The notes: generated from the sequence alone by a model not told the origin. 51,185 nt of DNA from Cephaloticoccus primus (GCF_001580015.1 NZ_LSZQ01000022.1:1-51185); one strand, 5' to 3'; positions 8,090 through 17,925 are shown, counted from the stretch's first letter. Made by a program: numbers and translations.

Positions 8090-9961
8090 ATGAAATTCAA
8101 GTATTTATATGACTCGGGGGCTTCATCTCCATCCAGAGGGTTGACCTCAGGTTCGCAGCCGCTGCGGAGCCGTGCAGCTGGCCGATTCGGCAGATTGCTC
8201 TTACTGGCTCTTGTGGTATGTGCGCTGTGGCTGACTATCGAGGATCGCTGGGGGAGTGACTTCGTACTGCCGACCCGATATACTGGTGATGCACATTATA
8301 TCTTGGCTATGATGAAGCTGGCTAAGGAGGGCGACCTCGGATTGTTTACTCATATAACAACTGCTTCTCTAGGGGCCCCATTTCGCGGGCAGTTAAACGA
8401 TTTTATTGAGGCCGAGCGAGTGATTGTTTGGCTGGGAGGGCAGGTCGCCAGAGTGACTGGGCTCATGCCTGCATCAAATATTATGCTGATACTGGCATGC
8501 GTAGGTGCAGCCTTTTCATTTTATTTTGCAGCCAGGCTCTGGCGGGTGTCGCGGTTAACCGCATGGGTTTTCGCCATCGTCTATGCTTTTCTCCCACATA
8601 ATCAACGCTCTCTTGACAGTCTAGGGATAGTCACTACGGGGCTTCTTCCTCTTCAGTTCTACTGCTTGTGGTATATCGCGACTGTGCAGAGGCTTTCTTG
8701 GAAGTCTTTTCGCTTTCGGCTTACGTTAGTTATCGGGATGCTTAGTGGGCTGCTGAATGTTTACTGGGTATTCTTTTTTGCTCAGATGTGTGTCCTTGCT
8801 GTGCTATGCGGATTACTAAAACGTCGCCAAGGCGTTATTATGGCACTCATCCCCTTGGCAGCTACTTGCTTTATGGCCATCTTGGTGCTGGGGAGTTTTG
8901 TTATATATAGATTTCAGTACGGAGTGAACCCAACTGCTATGGTTAGGACTTATTCTGATGTAGAGGGAGGAGCACTTAAACCGATTGAGCTCTTGATTCC
9001 TATCTGGGGGACTCGCTTAAAAGGGGTCTCCTTATTTTTCTCGCGGTATTATGATGGCGGTAAGTGGGATGTCGGAGAATATTGGTGGGGCGTTTATATT
9101 GGCTTATGCGCCATAGCTGGGTTACTTGCATTGCTTTTTAGGGGAGTGTATCGTCAGTTAAATAGGCATTCTCCGTCACTGCCTTTTCTCGCTGTGTGTT
9201 GGACTATTGCCTATGCCAGCTTTGGCGGGGTTAATGCGATTTTTAGTCTTATAACGAATTTTTACGACATTCGAGGTACTAATCGCTACTCGTTTGCCAT
9301 CGCGACGATAGGGTTTCTATATTTCGTTTTTGTAATTCATCGATTGACGAAGAGGTGGTCTTTAAAGGTAAGGTTTGGTGTACTGATTGCGCTCGGCTCA
9401 CTCTTTATGTGGGATCAATCTTATCAGAGCTACTTCTTTCCTCGCTATAATATTCCTACAAGTCTGACGAGGGAGCGAGTGATGGCGGATAAGGCTTTAG
9501 CTTTAAATTTGGAGAATCGTTTGGACGCAGGAGCCATGATCTACATACTGCCTGTTCTTGACTTTCCGGAGCCTTTCTCGGGGCGTGGAGCTTTTAAGCT
9601 CAACTTTTTTATTTATGACCCTATTCGGCCTTTCCTTTACTCCACCAAGCTGCGTTATTCCTATGGGAGTAACAAAGGTAGGCAGGGGGCGGATTGGCAG
9701 CTCAATGTGCAGGAGCTACCCGCTGGAGAACTTGCAGCTAGACTCGAATCCTATGGCTTCGCTGGGATCCTGTTGAATCGGAAGGACTATCCAGACCGTG
9801 GGGAGCAGTTGTTGGCAGAGTTTGCCAAAGCCGGTTGGCCAATGGAGTTTGAGCAAGGGATTCGCAATGAGTGGGCTTTTATTCGGCTCAGACCAAGTGA
9901 AAGACCAGTATTCCCAACACAGACTCCTTACGCGATGTCTGTAGAAAATCAGGATTCGTGA
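8090..9961 (+). CDS. Large polytopic membrane protein, GT-C glycosyltransferase-like
   Basis: About 623 residues with ten or more hydrophobic segments, the first at GRFGRLLLLALVVCALWL. After the first helix an acidic, aromatic-rich loop (FVLPTRYTGDAHYILAMMK) resembles the first periplasmic loop of GT-C glycosyltransferases and sugar translocases. DIRGTNRYSFAIATIGFLYF later in the protein resembles a motif of that group. A soluble domain of about 150 residues follows the last helix. The substrate cannot be told. Codon use is less GC-biased than in flanking housekeeping genes. The start is ambiguous: a GTG at 8003 has AGGAG at 7986-7990 but long spacing, and would add 29 residues; the ATG at 8090 fits the first helix better. 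Convergent with the TonB receptor gene. Confidence 0.65.
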   Translation: MKFKYLYDSGASSPSRGLTSGSQPLRSRAAGRFGRLLLLALVVCALWLTIEDRWGSDFVLPTRYTGDAHYILAMMKLAKEGDLGLFTHITTASLGAPFRGQLNDFIEAERVIVWLGGQVARVTGLMPASNIMLILACVGAAFSFYFAARLWRVSRLTAWVFAIVYAFLPHNQRSLDSLGIVTTGLLPLQFYCLWYIATVQRLSWKSFRFRLTLVIGMLSGLLNVYWVFFFAQMCVLAVLCGLLKRRQGVIMALIPLAATCFMAILVLGSFVIYRFQYGVNPTAMVRTYSDVEGGALKPIELLIPIWGTRLKGVSLFFSRYYDGGKWDVGEYWWGVYIGLCAIAGLLALLFRGVYRQLNRHSPSLPFLAVCWTIAYASFGGVNAIFSLITNFYDIRGTNRYSFAIATIGFLYFVFVIHRLTKRWSLKVRFGVLIALGSLFMWDQSYQSYFFPRYNIPTSLTRERVMADKALALNLENRLDAGAMIYILPVLDFPEPFSGRGAFKLNFFIYDPIRPFLYSTKLRYSYGSNKGRQGADWQLNVQELPAGELAARLESYGFAGILLNRKDYPDRGEQLLAEFAKAGWPMEFEQGIRNEWAFIRLRPSERPVFPTQTPYAMSVENQDS

Positions 9962-9991
9962 GCACTTGCTTTACCCGCTCCAATAAAAACT

Positions 9992-10017
9992 TACGGCGCG
10001 CCAGATGGCGCGCCGTA
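9992..10017 (-). terminator. Rho-independent terminator of the TonB-receptor gene
   Basis: Perfect 11-bp stem (TACGGCGCGCC / GGCGCGCCGTA) with a 4-base loop. Read on the minus strand it is followed by AGTTTTTATTGG. It lies 35 bp past the stop codon of the receptor gene and could also slow transcripts of the convergent membrane-protein gene. Confidence 0.85.
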
Positions 10018-10052
10018 GGAAGGGGCTTAACAGAGGTTTATCAGGCACTCGC

Positions 10053-12308
10053 TCAAAAATCATAACGAAGAGTGAATTTGGGGTTAATTGGAGTACTCAT
10101 ATAAATTTGGCTCCGGCCGGAGCCAGAAACATAGTCTCTATCCAAAAGGTTATGAATATTGAGTTGTGCGTGCCAGTGCTTTTTGAAGCGGTAGCTGGCG
10201 CTGGCTTCGACGATAGTATAGGAAGGGGTCCAGAATCGGGGCTGGATCCTGACGGGATCGTAACCGAGAGGTGGTGTGGTCCATCTGCCGCGTGTATCGC
10301 CTGCACGCTCGCCTACGTAATTGGCACCTATGCCTAGTCGCAGCCCGCGTAGTGGGCCTTCGGAAAAGGTGTAGGAGGCCCAGAGTGCGGCCGTTTCCTC
10401 GGCAACATTAGGGGCGCGGATGTTATCTTCATCGCGGAATTTGAAATCTGTGAAACTTCCAATCAGCGAGAAATTTGGGGTGGGCGACCAAGCGATCTCA
10501 AACTCAACTCCCTTAGAGGTGCGGTCAGTGCTCACTGCAGGATTCAGAGGAAACGGAATCGGGGCCTTATAGTTATCGGGATCTTGTTCCCAAAGGTTTT
10601 CCTGCAAAATGTCGAAATAGGAGACTGTCGCGTAAAGTCGTCCCTCGAAGAGTCGGAGCCGGAGGCCGCCCTCGTGCTGTCGTCCAGGACGAGTGTGAGG
10701 GGGGATTGCTGAGCCTGGGTCGGCACTGCCAAGTACCTCTTGTTTTGAGAAACCGTAGAAAACTGAAAGCTCGGGGATTATTTTGTAAACAATACCGGCA
10801 GAGGGTAGTGTTGCCTCTGCTTTTTCCTCAACGCGTATTCCCGTTTGGTTGTTATGAGTGTTGGAAACATAGCGGTTTTGAGAAATGCTCCCGCTAAGTA
10901 CTAGCCGATTCTCGAAGAGGTGGAGGACTTCGTAGATGTAGGCTTGATTCGTGCGGTAGCGGTCCGATGAGTTAAAGTTCCAATCGTTCCCAAGGGTATA
11001 GGCTGGCTGGGTATAGTTGTTAACGAAGTCATAATATATCCCGTCGGGGATGTAGTTTATCTGCCGGAAGTGCTGACTCCTGTAGCCGAAGGCGTAGCCT
11101 GCGACCGTCTGCGATTTCCAAGTGTTTGCTGTGTGTTCGTAGACGAAGTCATTTTGGAAATTACCCGACAGGCGCAAAGGCCATTCCTTGAGGCCGCCGA
11201 GGATATAGGTCGGGTTGGGATTCACGGTGACGCCATCCCAGTACCATTCTCCCGTGATTTGGTCGAGTTTGATCGGGTCTACAACTATGCCAGTTTGTCC
11301 AAGGTAAGGATCACTCGGGCCCAGGAAGTTCGAGCGCACGTCTGACTCTACCCAGTTTCCCGCAACTCGCATGGATAGTTTATCGGTAATTTGGCTGGAA
11401 AGTTTAAATCGGGTGTTGTGAGCTTTTTGGTGGGCGGTGATATTGCGTCCGCCTATCTGGAAGTCGCGTGGTAAGCCGTCTTGGGGGCGGACATCGCTTC
11501 GGCCAACTGCGTAAACCGAGACTGGGATGTCACCACCAGCGAAAATAGAGGCGTTACTGGCTTGAAACTGGAGAATGAATTCCGTCTGTGGGCTGAGCCG
11601 GTAGGTGAACATCGGCATTACAGTGGTGTTCTGGTGAAACTGACCTTGGCCGTAGTGGTCGGCATCAGTGAATGCACCTACCACGCGCAGGGCGAGCTTG
11701 TCAGGGCGGAGCACGTAGTTGGCATCAAGTTCGGCGCGGTTGGCATCCCAGCGACCAACTTGATAGGAGGCGTAGCCTTTATTCACAAATAGAGGGGTCT
11801 TCGTGATGTTATTAACAACACCACCGGGCAGTCCCTGCGGGGCAAGAATCGCATTAGGCCCCTTTACGATTTCGATGCGCTCTACGATGATCGGATCTTG
11901 GTTGCTCAAGCTGAACTGGCTGAAGCCATCTATGGTCAAGTCATAGTCTGAGAAGCCGCGAACATTCATCACGTCCATAAGCAATTGGAATCCCCCCATA
12001 CTGCTAATGCCAGCTACATACTTGGTGGCATCCAAAAGGCGAGCAGTGCCGATATCAGACATGAACTCGTTTGTGACAACCGATATGCTTTGGGTGGAGT
12101 CCATCAGGTCCATTCGAACTCGGCTGCCTGATGTGGATTCGGCAGCTTGGTAGCGGCCCATATTTGCGCTTTCGTTTACCGCGAAGGGGGAGAGGTGGAC
12201 GATTTCTTCGTCGGTTTGGCTTTGGGATTGCTGGGCAAAGGCGGGGAGGCACAGGGCGAACATCAACGCGGATGCGCTCGTACGGGTTGCGAATGCATAT
12301 TTTCTCAT
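10053..12308 (-). CDS. TonB-dependent outer-membrane receptor
   Basis: Outer-membrane active transporter for a siderophore, vitamin or glycan; the substrate is not deducible. The 751-residue form begins at the ATG at 12308 with a clear signal peptide (MRKYAFATRTSASALMF...AFA|QQ). A TonB-box-like segment EEIVHLSPFAVNES follows, then a plug domain (STQSISVVTNEFMSDI, MNVRGFSDYDLTIDG, IEIVKGPNAILAPQGLPGGVVNNITK), and a 22-strand-type barrel ending NIHNLLDRDYV and the terminal FTLRYDF, with the C-terminal Phe typical of outer-membrane barrels. The frame is open back to 12533, but that part is low-complexity Arg/Pro-rich and precedes the signal peptide, so it is not used. No SD is visible; the leader is C-rich. 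Confidence 0.93.
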   Translation of the reverse strand: MRKYAFATRTSASALMFALCLPAFAQQSQSQTDEEIVHLSPFAVNESANMGRYQAAESTSGSRVRMDLMDSTQSISVVTNEFMSDIGTARLLDATKYVAGISSMGGFQLLMDVMNVRGFSDYDLTIDGFSQFSLSNQDPIIVERIEIVKGPNAILAPQGLPGGVVNNITKTPLFVNKGYASYQVGRWDANRAELDANYVLRPDKLALRVVGAFTDADHYGQGQFHQNTTVMPMFTYRLSPQTEFILQFQASNASIFAGGDIPVSVYAVGRSDVRPQDGLPRDFQIGGRNITAHQKAHNTRFKLSSQITDKLSMRVAGNWVESDVRSNFLGPSDPYLGQTGIVVDPIKLDQITGEWYWDGVTVNPNPTYILGGLKEWPLRLSGNFQNDFVYEHTANTWKSQTVAGYAFGYRSQHFRQINYIPDGIYYDFVNNYTQPAYTLGNDWNFNSSDRYRTNQAYIYEVLHLFENRLVLSGSISQNRYVSNTHNNQTGIRVEEKAEATLPSAGIVYKIIPELSVFYGFSKQEVLGSADPGSAIPPHTRPGRQHEGGLRLRLFEGRLYATVSYFDILQENLWEQDPDNYKAPIPFPLNPAVSTDRTSKGVEFEIAWSPTPNFSLIGSFTDFKFRDEDNIRAPNVAEETAALWASYTFSEGPLRGLRLGIGANYVGERAGDTRGRWTTPPLGYDPVRIQPRFWTPSYTIVEASASYRFKKHWHAQLNIHNLLDRDYVSGSGRSQIYMSTPINPKFTLRYDF

Positions 12309-12619
12309 GGGGGTAGGGGATTTGGGGGTGAAGCGGTTCGGCGCGTACTTGTGTCGAACCGGCAAAGGGGCGGGAAAACTAAGGGGGGAGCGGGCCGACC
12401 TAAAGGGACGCGGGAAACGCTTTGGGGGGGCGACCCGCGAAGGGGGGAGTGCCCGTAGCCGGACAAAAAACGCGTAGGACGGCAACAGAATAATACCAGA
12501 CAGAGTATCCCTTGATCTCATGTAACCTTGCACCTCGAGTGCGTATAACTGTTGAGGGCGCGTTGGCCGAGCTCAGCTCGCGCGAGAGGGCGACGACACA
12601 GCTCCCCAATTAGCCAGAC
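12309..12619. other. Gap upstream of the TonB-receptor gene
   Basis: 311 bases between the receptor start and the stop codon of the AsmA-like gene, which is transcribed towards it. No gene is supported. The region should hold the receptor promoter, but no confident -35/-10 pair is seen. A TGGTATTATT segment on the minus strand near 12490 is a possible -10 without a good -35. A near-palindrome GCACCTCGAGTGC lies at about 12530-12542. No T-tailed hairpin follows the AsmA-like gene. Confidence 0.5.
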
Positions 12620-15571
12620 TTAGTAGTCTGCGCCGGTATTGTGGTGTACGTTTGCTGCGTCTATTTGCGTGTTCGATCCTGTTTCCGAAGTTTCCGGAAC
12701 CTCGGCCTGCGGCGGATTTTCTTCGGGCGCGGGCGCGGCGGCGTTGTTGGACGCGGCATTGGGATTGTTGGGTGCGGTGGCGGGATTGCTGCTGAAGTGC
12801 AGGAAGTTCCACTTCGGGTTGTCGAGCGGGCCGGTGAGCCGGACTTCGAGCACGTTGGAGATCGGTGTGAGCATGAGCCCTGCGATGGTTTTCAGGATGG
12901 AGCGGCTCTCCTGAAAGGGGTTTATGCGGGCGCGAAAGTCGAGCTGCCCACGGTCGAGCGCGTAGTGGCCGCTGGCGGTGATGGCGGAGTTTGAGCCGGT
13001 GATGTGCACTTCGGGGAAGACGATTTTATCGCCCTCAATCGAGAAGCTCGTCAGCAGTCGGTTGAAGTGCAGCGCGGTAAAGTTGAGCAGCTCGGAGAGG
13101 AGGCCGAAGATGTGGATCTCGCCCAAGCCGCGGCCTTTGAGCTCCATGTTTCCGGAGCCCATGAAGCTGAGCGTGTCGCCGGGGCGGCCTTCGGCGGAGA
13201 GGTCGAGATCGATCGTGACGTTGGTATTTTTCTCAACGTTCGGTGGGGGCTCTTCGCCGCGCCGCCGCGCGAGGTAATCGGAGACGATGCCGGTCCATTT
13301 GTAAAATTTGCCCTGGGCGAGGCTGAGGTCGAAGCCGAGGGTCTGCGCCTCGCCCGTGCCCTGGAGGAGGACGCGGCCAGAGACGAGCCCTTCGGCGAGG
13401 CCCGCCGAGAGCGAGTCGACGAGCAGCATGTCGTCGTCGATCATGGCGGTGAAGTTGAGCCCGTTGAGCGGGAAATCGTAGAACGTGAAGTCGCCTTTGG
13501 TGCTGCCGTGCAGGTCGATGTGGCGCGCGCCGGCTGCGGCGATGAAGCCGCGGGCTTTTACCGAAACAGGCTCGGCGAAGTAAAAGGGAGCTATCGCAGC
13601 CTGCACCTCTGGCCCGCTCAGCGCACCGAGGGTGGGCATGTCGAGCGTGGAGCTGAAGTCGAAGTCCTCCCGCGCGAGCTGCCTGGTGGCCGGATCGTTG
13701 CGCCGGAGGAACCAGCCGTTGGCGCTTTGCGTGCCGCGCCGGATGGAGAGCTCCATGGCGTGGTAGTAATCGGGTTTTATGTAGATCCGGGTGCGGACCT
13801 GGTCGAGGGCGGCCCCTTCGATTGTCGGGCTATGGCTGTCGGCATAAACGAAGACGCGCGAGTGCTGCGGCTCGCCCCAGCGGCCGCGCACATCGACCGA
13901 GGCCGTCGGTGCGTTTTTCGAGAGGTCAAAGTTTTGCCAAAACTGGGCCCACCAATCGTGAAACCACAGGCTGATGTCCGGCGGGTTGAGCTGCCCGCTT
14001 AGCAGGAAGCGGTAGTCGCGCGTGCCAAGGTCCTGCGTGTAGCTGCCGTGGGCATAGTTGCTGCCGATCGCGGCGTAGGCTTGCGGGGCCTCGAAGCGTT
14101 TTCCCGAAAACGTCACCCGCCCGCCGATCTGGTCGAGCGTGAGCCCATGTGCCCAGACGGCGCGCGCGTCGAACCGGCCGGTGAGCGCGGCGAGTCGGCC
14201 GCCAGCGATCCGCAGCTCAAGGTCGATTTCGGGGGCTGCGCCCAGGCGGACGAAGCGGGAGAGGTCGGTACTCGTGTATTCGCTTGCGAGGTCGAGCAGC
14301 GCGGGCGGCAGGCGACCGCTCGCGTGGAGCTGCGCGTCGGGCTCGCCGAGTGTGAACCGGGCATCGAGGTCGAGCGGGGCGCCGCCGATTTGCAGGAGGG
14401 CGGCGCTGCGGATGCGGGGCCAGCCGTCCAGCTCCGCCTGCAAGGAGATGTCGCGCGGGCTGGCTCCGGCGAAGCGCAGCTCTGCGGCTGCGACTGCGAG
14501 CGCTTGCGGGCGGACGCGCATCTGGGCGAAGTCAACGAGGCCGCGAAGCGTGCCGCGCAGGCCCAGCACTCGAGCCTGGCGGTCGATGGGCGAGTTTTGC
14601 CGCAGGGCGAAATGTGGCGGGAGGGCCGACGGCGCGACCCGTGTTGGGAGAGGCGGGAGGGGCGGGAGCTCAAGGTCGAGCGCGCGCAGCGCGAGGTCGA
14701 TTTGCAGCGGTACGGGGGCTGTGCTGTGCAGAGGCAGTGGGGAGCTGGTCACACGAAACGCGCCGAGCGAAAAGGGGGGACTCGCGTGTTTGGGCGCATC
14801 GTAGCCATTTCCCGTGATCGTGATTTCGGCGAAGGCGCCAGCCACATCGTCGGGACTGAGTGCGATATCGATTCGTGTGCTCGGGTGAAGGCCGGCTGTC
14901 CATTGCGCGGCCTCGCCGAGGCGGCGGCAGAGCAGCGGGTAGTAGCGGGCGAAGAGTTCGGCGGCGGGGAGCGTCTCGGTCGCCTTGGTGCGGATGAGTG
15001 GGCGCGGATCGACACGGCCCTGAATGGAGAGCGCGAGGTTGCCGAGTTGCGCGGACTGGGCGCTGAACTCGGTGAACTCCAGTGCGTGTTCGCGTGTGCT
15101 GAGTGCGAGCTCGGCGTTTTCGATCAGGAGCTCGCGCGCGCCGCTGCCGCTGAGCAGCGCGGGGATGTAGAGGCTCAGCCCATTGGCGCGCAGCGCATCG
15201 GCCTGCACGCGACCGGTGAGCAGGGCCAGCGGGTCGAGCTGGATGTAGAGCGAGCGCACCTGAGCGACTGGCTCGGCAAAGCGGGGCAGCGACAGCCGCA
15301 AGTCCTGAATCACGATTTGCCCGGTGGGGTCGAAGCTCGTTTTGCCGAGCTGGGCGCTGAGCTCGGAGTTCGAGAGCTGCTGCTCCAGCGAGCGCAGCAG
15401 AAAGGGCGGGACGGGCATCTGCTTGGTGGTGGCCGTGTAGATCTGAAACCCGAGCAGCAGCCCGAGCCCGAGCCACAGCGTCCACCAAAAGAAGCAGCCG
15501 AGGCAGTGCCCGCAGAAGCGCAGGCCGTGGCGCAACAAAGGCGGCGGAGGCCGAGGGACCGAGGCAGGCAT
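12620..15571 (-). CDS. AsmA-like / TamB-type envelope protein
   Basis: 983 residues: a short cytoplasmic tail, one N-terminal membrane helix (about residues 26-43, FFWWTLWLGLGLLLGF), then a very long periplasmic part rich in alternating hydrophobic beta-strands. This is typical of AsmA-family proteins, thought to bridge the periplasm and move phospholipids (family knowledge). The C-terminal segment (SGNMELKGRGLGEIHIFGLLSE, LDFRARINPF, VLEVRLTGPLDNPKW) matches the AsmA-like C-terminal region. An Ala/Pro/Asn-rich tail of about 65 residues ends the protein. The start is the ATG at 15571, only one base after the DUF4340 stop (TAA-G-ATG), so translation is probably coupled. The frame is open upstream to 16156, but that stretch is antisense-like low complexity inside DUF4340. 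Confidence 0.85.
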   Translation of the reverse strand: MPASVPRPPPPLLRHGLRFCGHCLGCFFWWTLWLGLGLLLGFQIYTATTKQMPVPPFLLRSLEQQLSNSELSAQLGKTSFDPTGQIVIQDLRLSLPRFAEPVAQVRSLYIQLDPLALLTGRVQADALRANGLSLYIPALLSGSGARELLIENAELALSTREHALEFTEFSAQSAQLGNLALSIQGRVDPRPLIRTKATETLPAAELFARYYPLLCRRLGEAAQWTAGLHPSTRIDIALSPDDVAGAFAEITITGNGYDAPKHASPPFSLGAFRVTSSPLPLHSTAPVPLQIDLALRALDLELPPLPPLPTRVAPSALPPHFALRQNSPIDRQARVLGLRGTLRGLVDFAQMRVRPQALAVAAAELRFAGASPRDISLQAELDGWPRIRSAALLQIGGAPLDLDARFTLGEPDAQLHASGRLPPALLDLASEYTSTDLSRFVRLGAAPEIDLELRIAGGRLAALTGRFDARAVWAHGLTLDQIGGRVTFSGKRFEAPQAYAAIGSNYAHGSYTQDLGTRDYRFLLSGQLNPPDISLWFHDWWAQFWQNFDLSKNAPTASVDVRGRWGEPQHSRVFVYADSHSPTIEGAALDQVRTRIYIKPDYYHAMELSIRRGTQSANGWFLRRNDPATRQLAREDFDFSSTLDMPTLGALSGPEVQAAIAPFYFAEPVSVKARGFIAAAGARHIDLHGSTKGDFTFYDFPLNGLNFTAMIDDDMLLVDSLSAGLAEGLVSGRVLLQGTGEAQTLGFDLSLAQGKFYKWTGIVSDYLARRRGEEPPPNVEKNTNVTIDLDLSAEGRPGDTLSFMGSGNMELKGRGLGEIHIFGLLSELLNFTALHFNRLLTSFSIEGDKIVFPEVHITGSNSAITASGHYALDRGQLDFRARINPFQESRSILKTIAGLMLTPISNVLEVRLTGPLDNPKWNFLHFSSNPATAPNNPNAASNNAAAPAPEENPPQAEVPETSETGSNTQIDAANVHHNTGADY

Positions 15572-15572
15572 C

Positions 15573-17765
15573 TTATTCGGCGGCGCCTGCGTTTTCGGCG
15601 GCGGGGTTTTCGGGGGCAGTCGCTTCGGAAGCCGTGGGAGCGGGGGGGGCTGCTGTCTCGCGACTGGCGTCGTCGTCTGTGGCGTCTGCGGCGGCAGCCT
15701 GCGCGGGCCGGGCAGTCGGCTGCGCTGGGGCGCTGCTTTGGTGCGCGCTGGCTGGCTGCGTATTTTCGCTGGCGGCGGGCTCGCGGTAGTTGAGCTGCCA
15801 GAGCGCGTCGAGGAGCTCCTGATTAACCGCGAAGACGAGGCCCAGCTCCGGCGAGCCTGCGAGCTGGAGGTCGCCCCCGAGCCGCTCGCTGAGGAACAGC
15901 GTGCTCGCCTGGCTCTGCTCGCCGCCGCCACCGCTGGGGAGCTGCACGGTGGTGTCGATCCGCCAGCGCCAGGAGCGCTCGGCCCCAGAGGCAAAGATCG
16001 TGTCGCTAAAGTGATCCTGGACGAGGCTTGCCGCCTCCAGATGGCGGAGCGCGCCGAAGAGGCGCTGCACGGGCGCGTTACTCGCTGCTGCCGCAGTGGC
16101 GTTGGGTTGGGCAGGCTCGGTGGCGCTGCTTTCCTTATCCTCGATGTTGGCCTCAAACGCCACGTGGCCCTCGCGCAGATCGGTGATCGTGAGCGCGCTG
16201 AAGCGGGCGGCCTCGGGGAGCTCGCGCAGGAGCCGGTTGCGATAGAGCAGCGGATCGGGAGCGGTCTGTTCGAGGATCTCGGCGGGGATTTGATAGACGA
16301 AGCGGGCGTGGCCGAGCCGCGCGTAGAGGTGGGGCTCGGAGAGGCTGGGCCGCCCGATCTGGAGCTGGAGTGTGCGCGAGGAGTCGGCGCCGTTGTCGCG
16401 GTTGCTCGCGCGGCTGGCAGTGGGGGCGGTAGCTGCCGGGCTCAGGGCACTTGCCGGAGTGTTGAGCGTGAGGGTGATCTCGCGCTCGGGGCGGTTGAAG
16501 CCCCAGTTCTCCAGGTCGGCGTCGCTGGGGGCGTCGCTCACGAAGCGTTGTGCGGCGAGCTGGCTTAGCGTGCGGATGAGCTCCTGCATGCGCTGCGGAT
16601 CGGCGGGCTGGAGCTGCGGGCTTTGCTGGGCGTCGCGCCGGACGAGCTGCCAGGTGTTTTGCCCGTCGGCTGTGCTGCGCAGCTGCTGGAGGGTGAGTGG
16701 GGACTGGTTGGGCGCAGAGAGGGTGACTGCCGTGAGCGCCTCGGGCTCGAAGTCGAGGATGCGTGTCTCGCGCAGCGCGTCCTGTGCATTGCGCAGTGTG
16801 TTGAGCAGGGGCTCGGGGATCGGGAGGGCGAAGCGCGGGGCCTTGCCTTCGAGCGCGGCGATGAAGACGTGGATGGGCTCCTGCCCGGGCGTGGAGGAGT
16901 GCAGGCCTGCGACTTCACCGGGGACTTCGCGCAGGAGGATGAGGGTTTGCTGGCGGTTGTTGCCGATGAGGCTGACGCGCAGCTCGGCGTTGGCTGTGGG
17001 GCTGTCGTTGTCGGGCAGGAAGTGGTGCACGCGCAGGGCGTTGAGCGCGTTGATGGTGAGCTCGACCTGGGGCTTGTTTGCGCGGGCGATGATGGGTGCC
17101 TCGAAGCTCCAGTGCTTGCCTTCCTGGCGGATGCGCACGCGCGAGGCGCTGGCGCTTTGCAGGTTAAGGCTGCGCGCCTCAAAGGTGGGGATCGAGAAGA
17201 GGTTGTCGGTGCGCAGTTCCTCGAGAGGCAGGTTGAGGCTTTGCAGGAGGGAGAGGCCGACGACGTGCACGCGGTCGCGCTCGGGGGAGAGCAGGTAGAG
17301 CCGGTTGCCGACCTTGGTCTCGTCGCCGACCTGGAGCGTGACGCTGGTGGCACTGCCCGCTGATCCGGCGGGCGTGGTCGGGGTAAACTCGATCGTGAGG
17401 CGCGGGTGCTCCAGCCCGTAGTCGGCGAGCGACTGGTGGTTTTTCTCCAGATCGGCGACGCTGAAGCTGGTCTCGTGTTCGAGAAACTGGAGCTCGTTCA
17501 AGATGCGGTTAACGGCGTGCGGGTTGGCAGGCCAGTCGATGGGGGAGCTCAAGGCCCACTGCTCGCCGCTGCGTTGGAGCTCGATTGTGGAAAGCCCCGG
17601 GCCGCTGATCCGCAGCCGCTGGATGCTGGCGGCCTCGGGGCCGAGGACGCGGCGGCGGGTCTCGCGCTCGGCTTGCTCCGTGCGCCAGCCGCGCTCGAAT
17701 TTAAAAATAAAGACGAAGAGCGCGACGTTTAGAAAGAGGAGGACGAGTGTGACTTTGGTGCGCAA
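15573..17765 (-). CDS. DUF4340-domain membrane-anchored protein
   Basis: 730 residues with an N-terminal membrane helix (VTLVLLFLNVALFVFIF, about residues 5-21). A large periplasmic region of repeated beta modules follows, with the style of DUF4340 (QWALSSPIDWPANPHAVNRILNEL; DYGLEHPRLTIEF). An acidic Ala/Pro-rich tail of about 70 residues ends it. DUF4340 proteins commonly sit beside GldG-like ABC components; their biochemical role is unknown. The best start is a TTG at 17765, directly before the helix. No in-frame ATG precedes the helix and no SD is seen. The gene lies between the GldG-like gene (160 bp gap) and the AsmA-like gene (one base). Confidence 0.8.
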   Translation of the reverse strand: MRTKVTLVLLFLNVALFVFIFKFERGWRTEQAERETRRRVLGPEAASIQRLRISGPGLSTIELQRSGEQWALSSPIDWPANPHAVNRILNELQFLEHETSFSVADLEKNHQSLADYGLEHPRLTIEFTPTTPAGSAGSATSVTLQVGDETKVGNRLYLLSPERDRVHVVGLSLLQSLNLPLEELRTDNLFSIPTFEARSLNLQSASASRVRIRQEGKHWSFEAPIIARANKPQVELTINALNALRVHHFLPDNDSPTANAELRVSLIGNNRQQTLILLREVPGEVAGLHSSTPGQEPIHVFIAALEGKAPRFALPIPEPLLNTLRNAQDALRETRILDFEPEALTAVTLSAPNQSPLTLQQLRSTADGQNTWQLVRRDAQQSPQLQPADPQRMQELIRTLSQLAAQRFVSDAPSDADLENWGFNRPEREITLTLNTPASALSPAATAPTASRASNRDNGADSSRTLQLQIGRPSLSEPHLYARLGHARFVYQIPAEILEQTAPDPLLYRNRLLRELPEAARFSALTITDLREGHVAFEANIEDKESSATEPAQPNATAAAASNAPVQRLFGALRHLEAASLVQDHFSDTIFASGAERSWRWRIDTTVQLPSGGGGEQSQASTLFLSERLGGDLQLAGSPELGLVFAVNQELLDALWQLNYREPAASENTQPASAHQSSAPAQPTARPAQAAAADATDDDASRETAAPPAPTASEATAPENPAAENAGAAE

Positions 17766-17925
17766 GGGAAGAGGGGGGCTTTCTTGTTTGATCGGCGCCG
17801 CCGCGCGGGCGTGCCAGTGTCTGGGCTTTAAAGGGCAGTGGGTGTGTTAAAAACAGGAACGGTACGTAGGCGGAGCGCGTACAGCGTGGAGGAGGTGGTG
17901 GTGCAGATGTGCGCCGTACGCTGCT

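Noticed and set aside
14048-15793. 581-codon + strand open frame opposite the AsmA-like gene
   Set aside because: No recognisable domain and composition typical of antisense shadows; the opposite strand has a full AsmA-like protein with a membrane helix.
15572-16156. N-terminal extension of the AsmA-like frame by 195 codons
   Set aside because: The extension is Ser/Pro/Arg low complexity overlapping DUF4340; the ATG at 15571, one base after the DUF4340 stop, fits the membrane helix.
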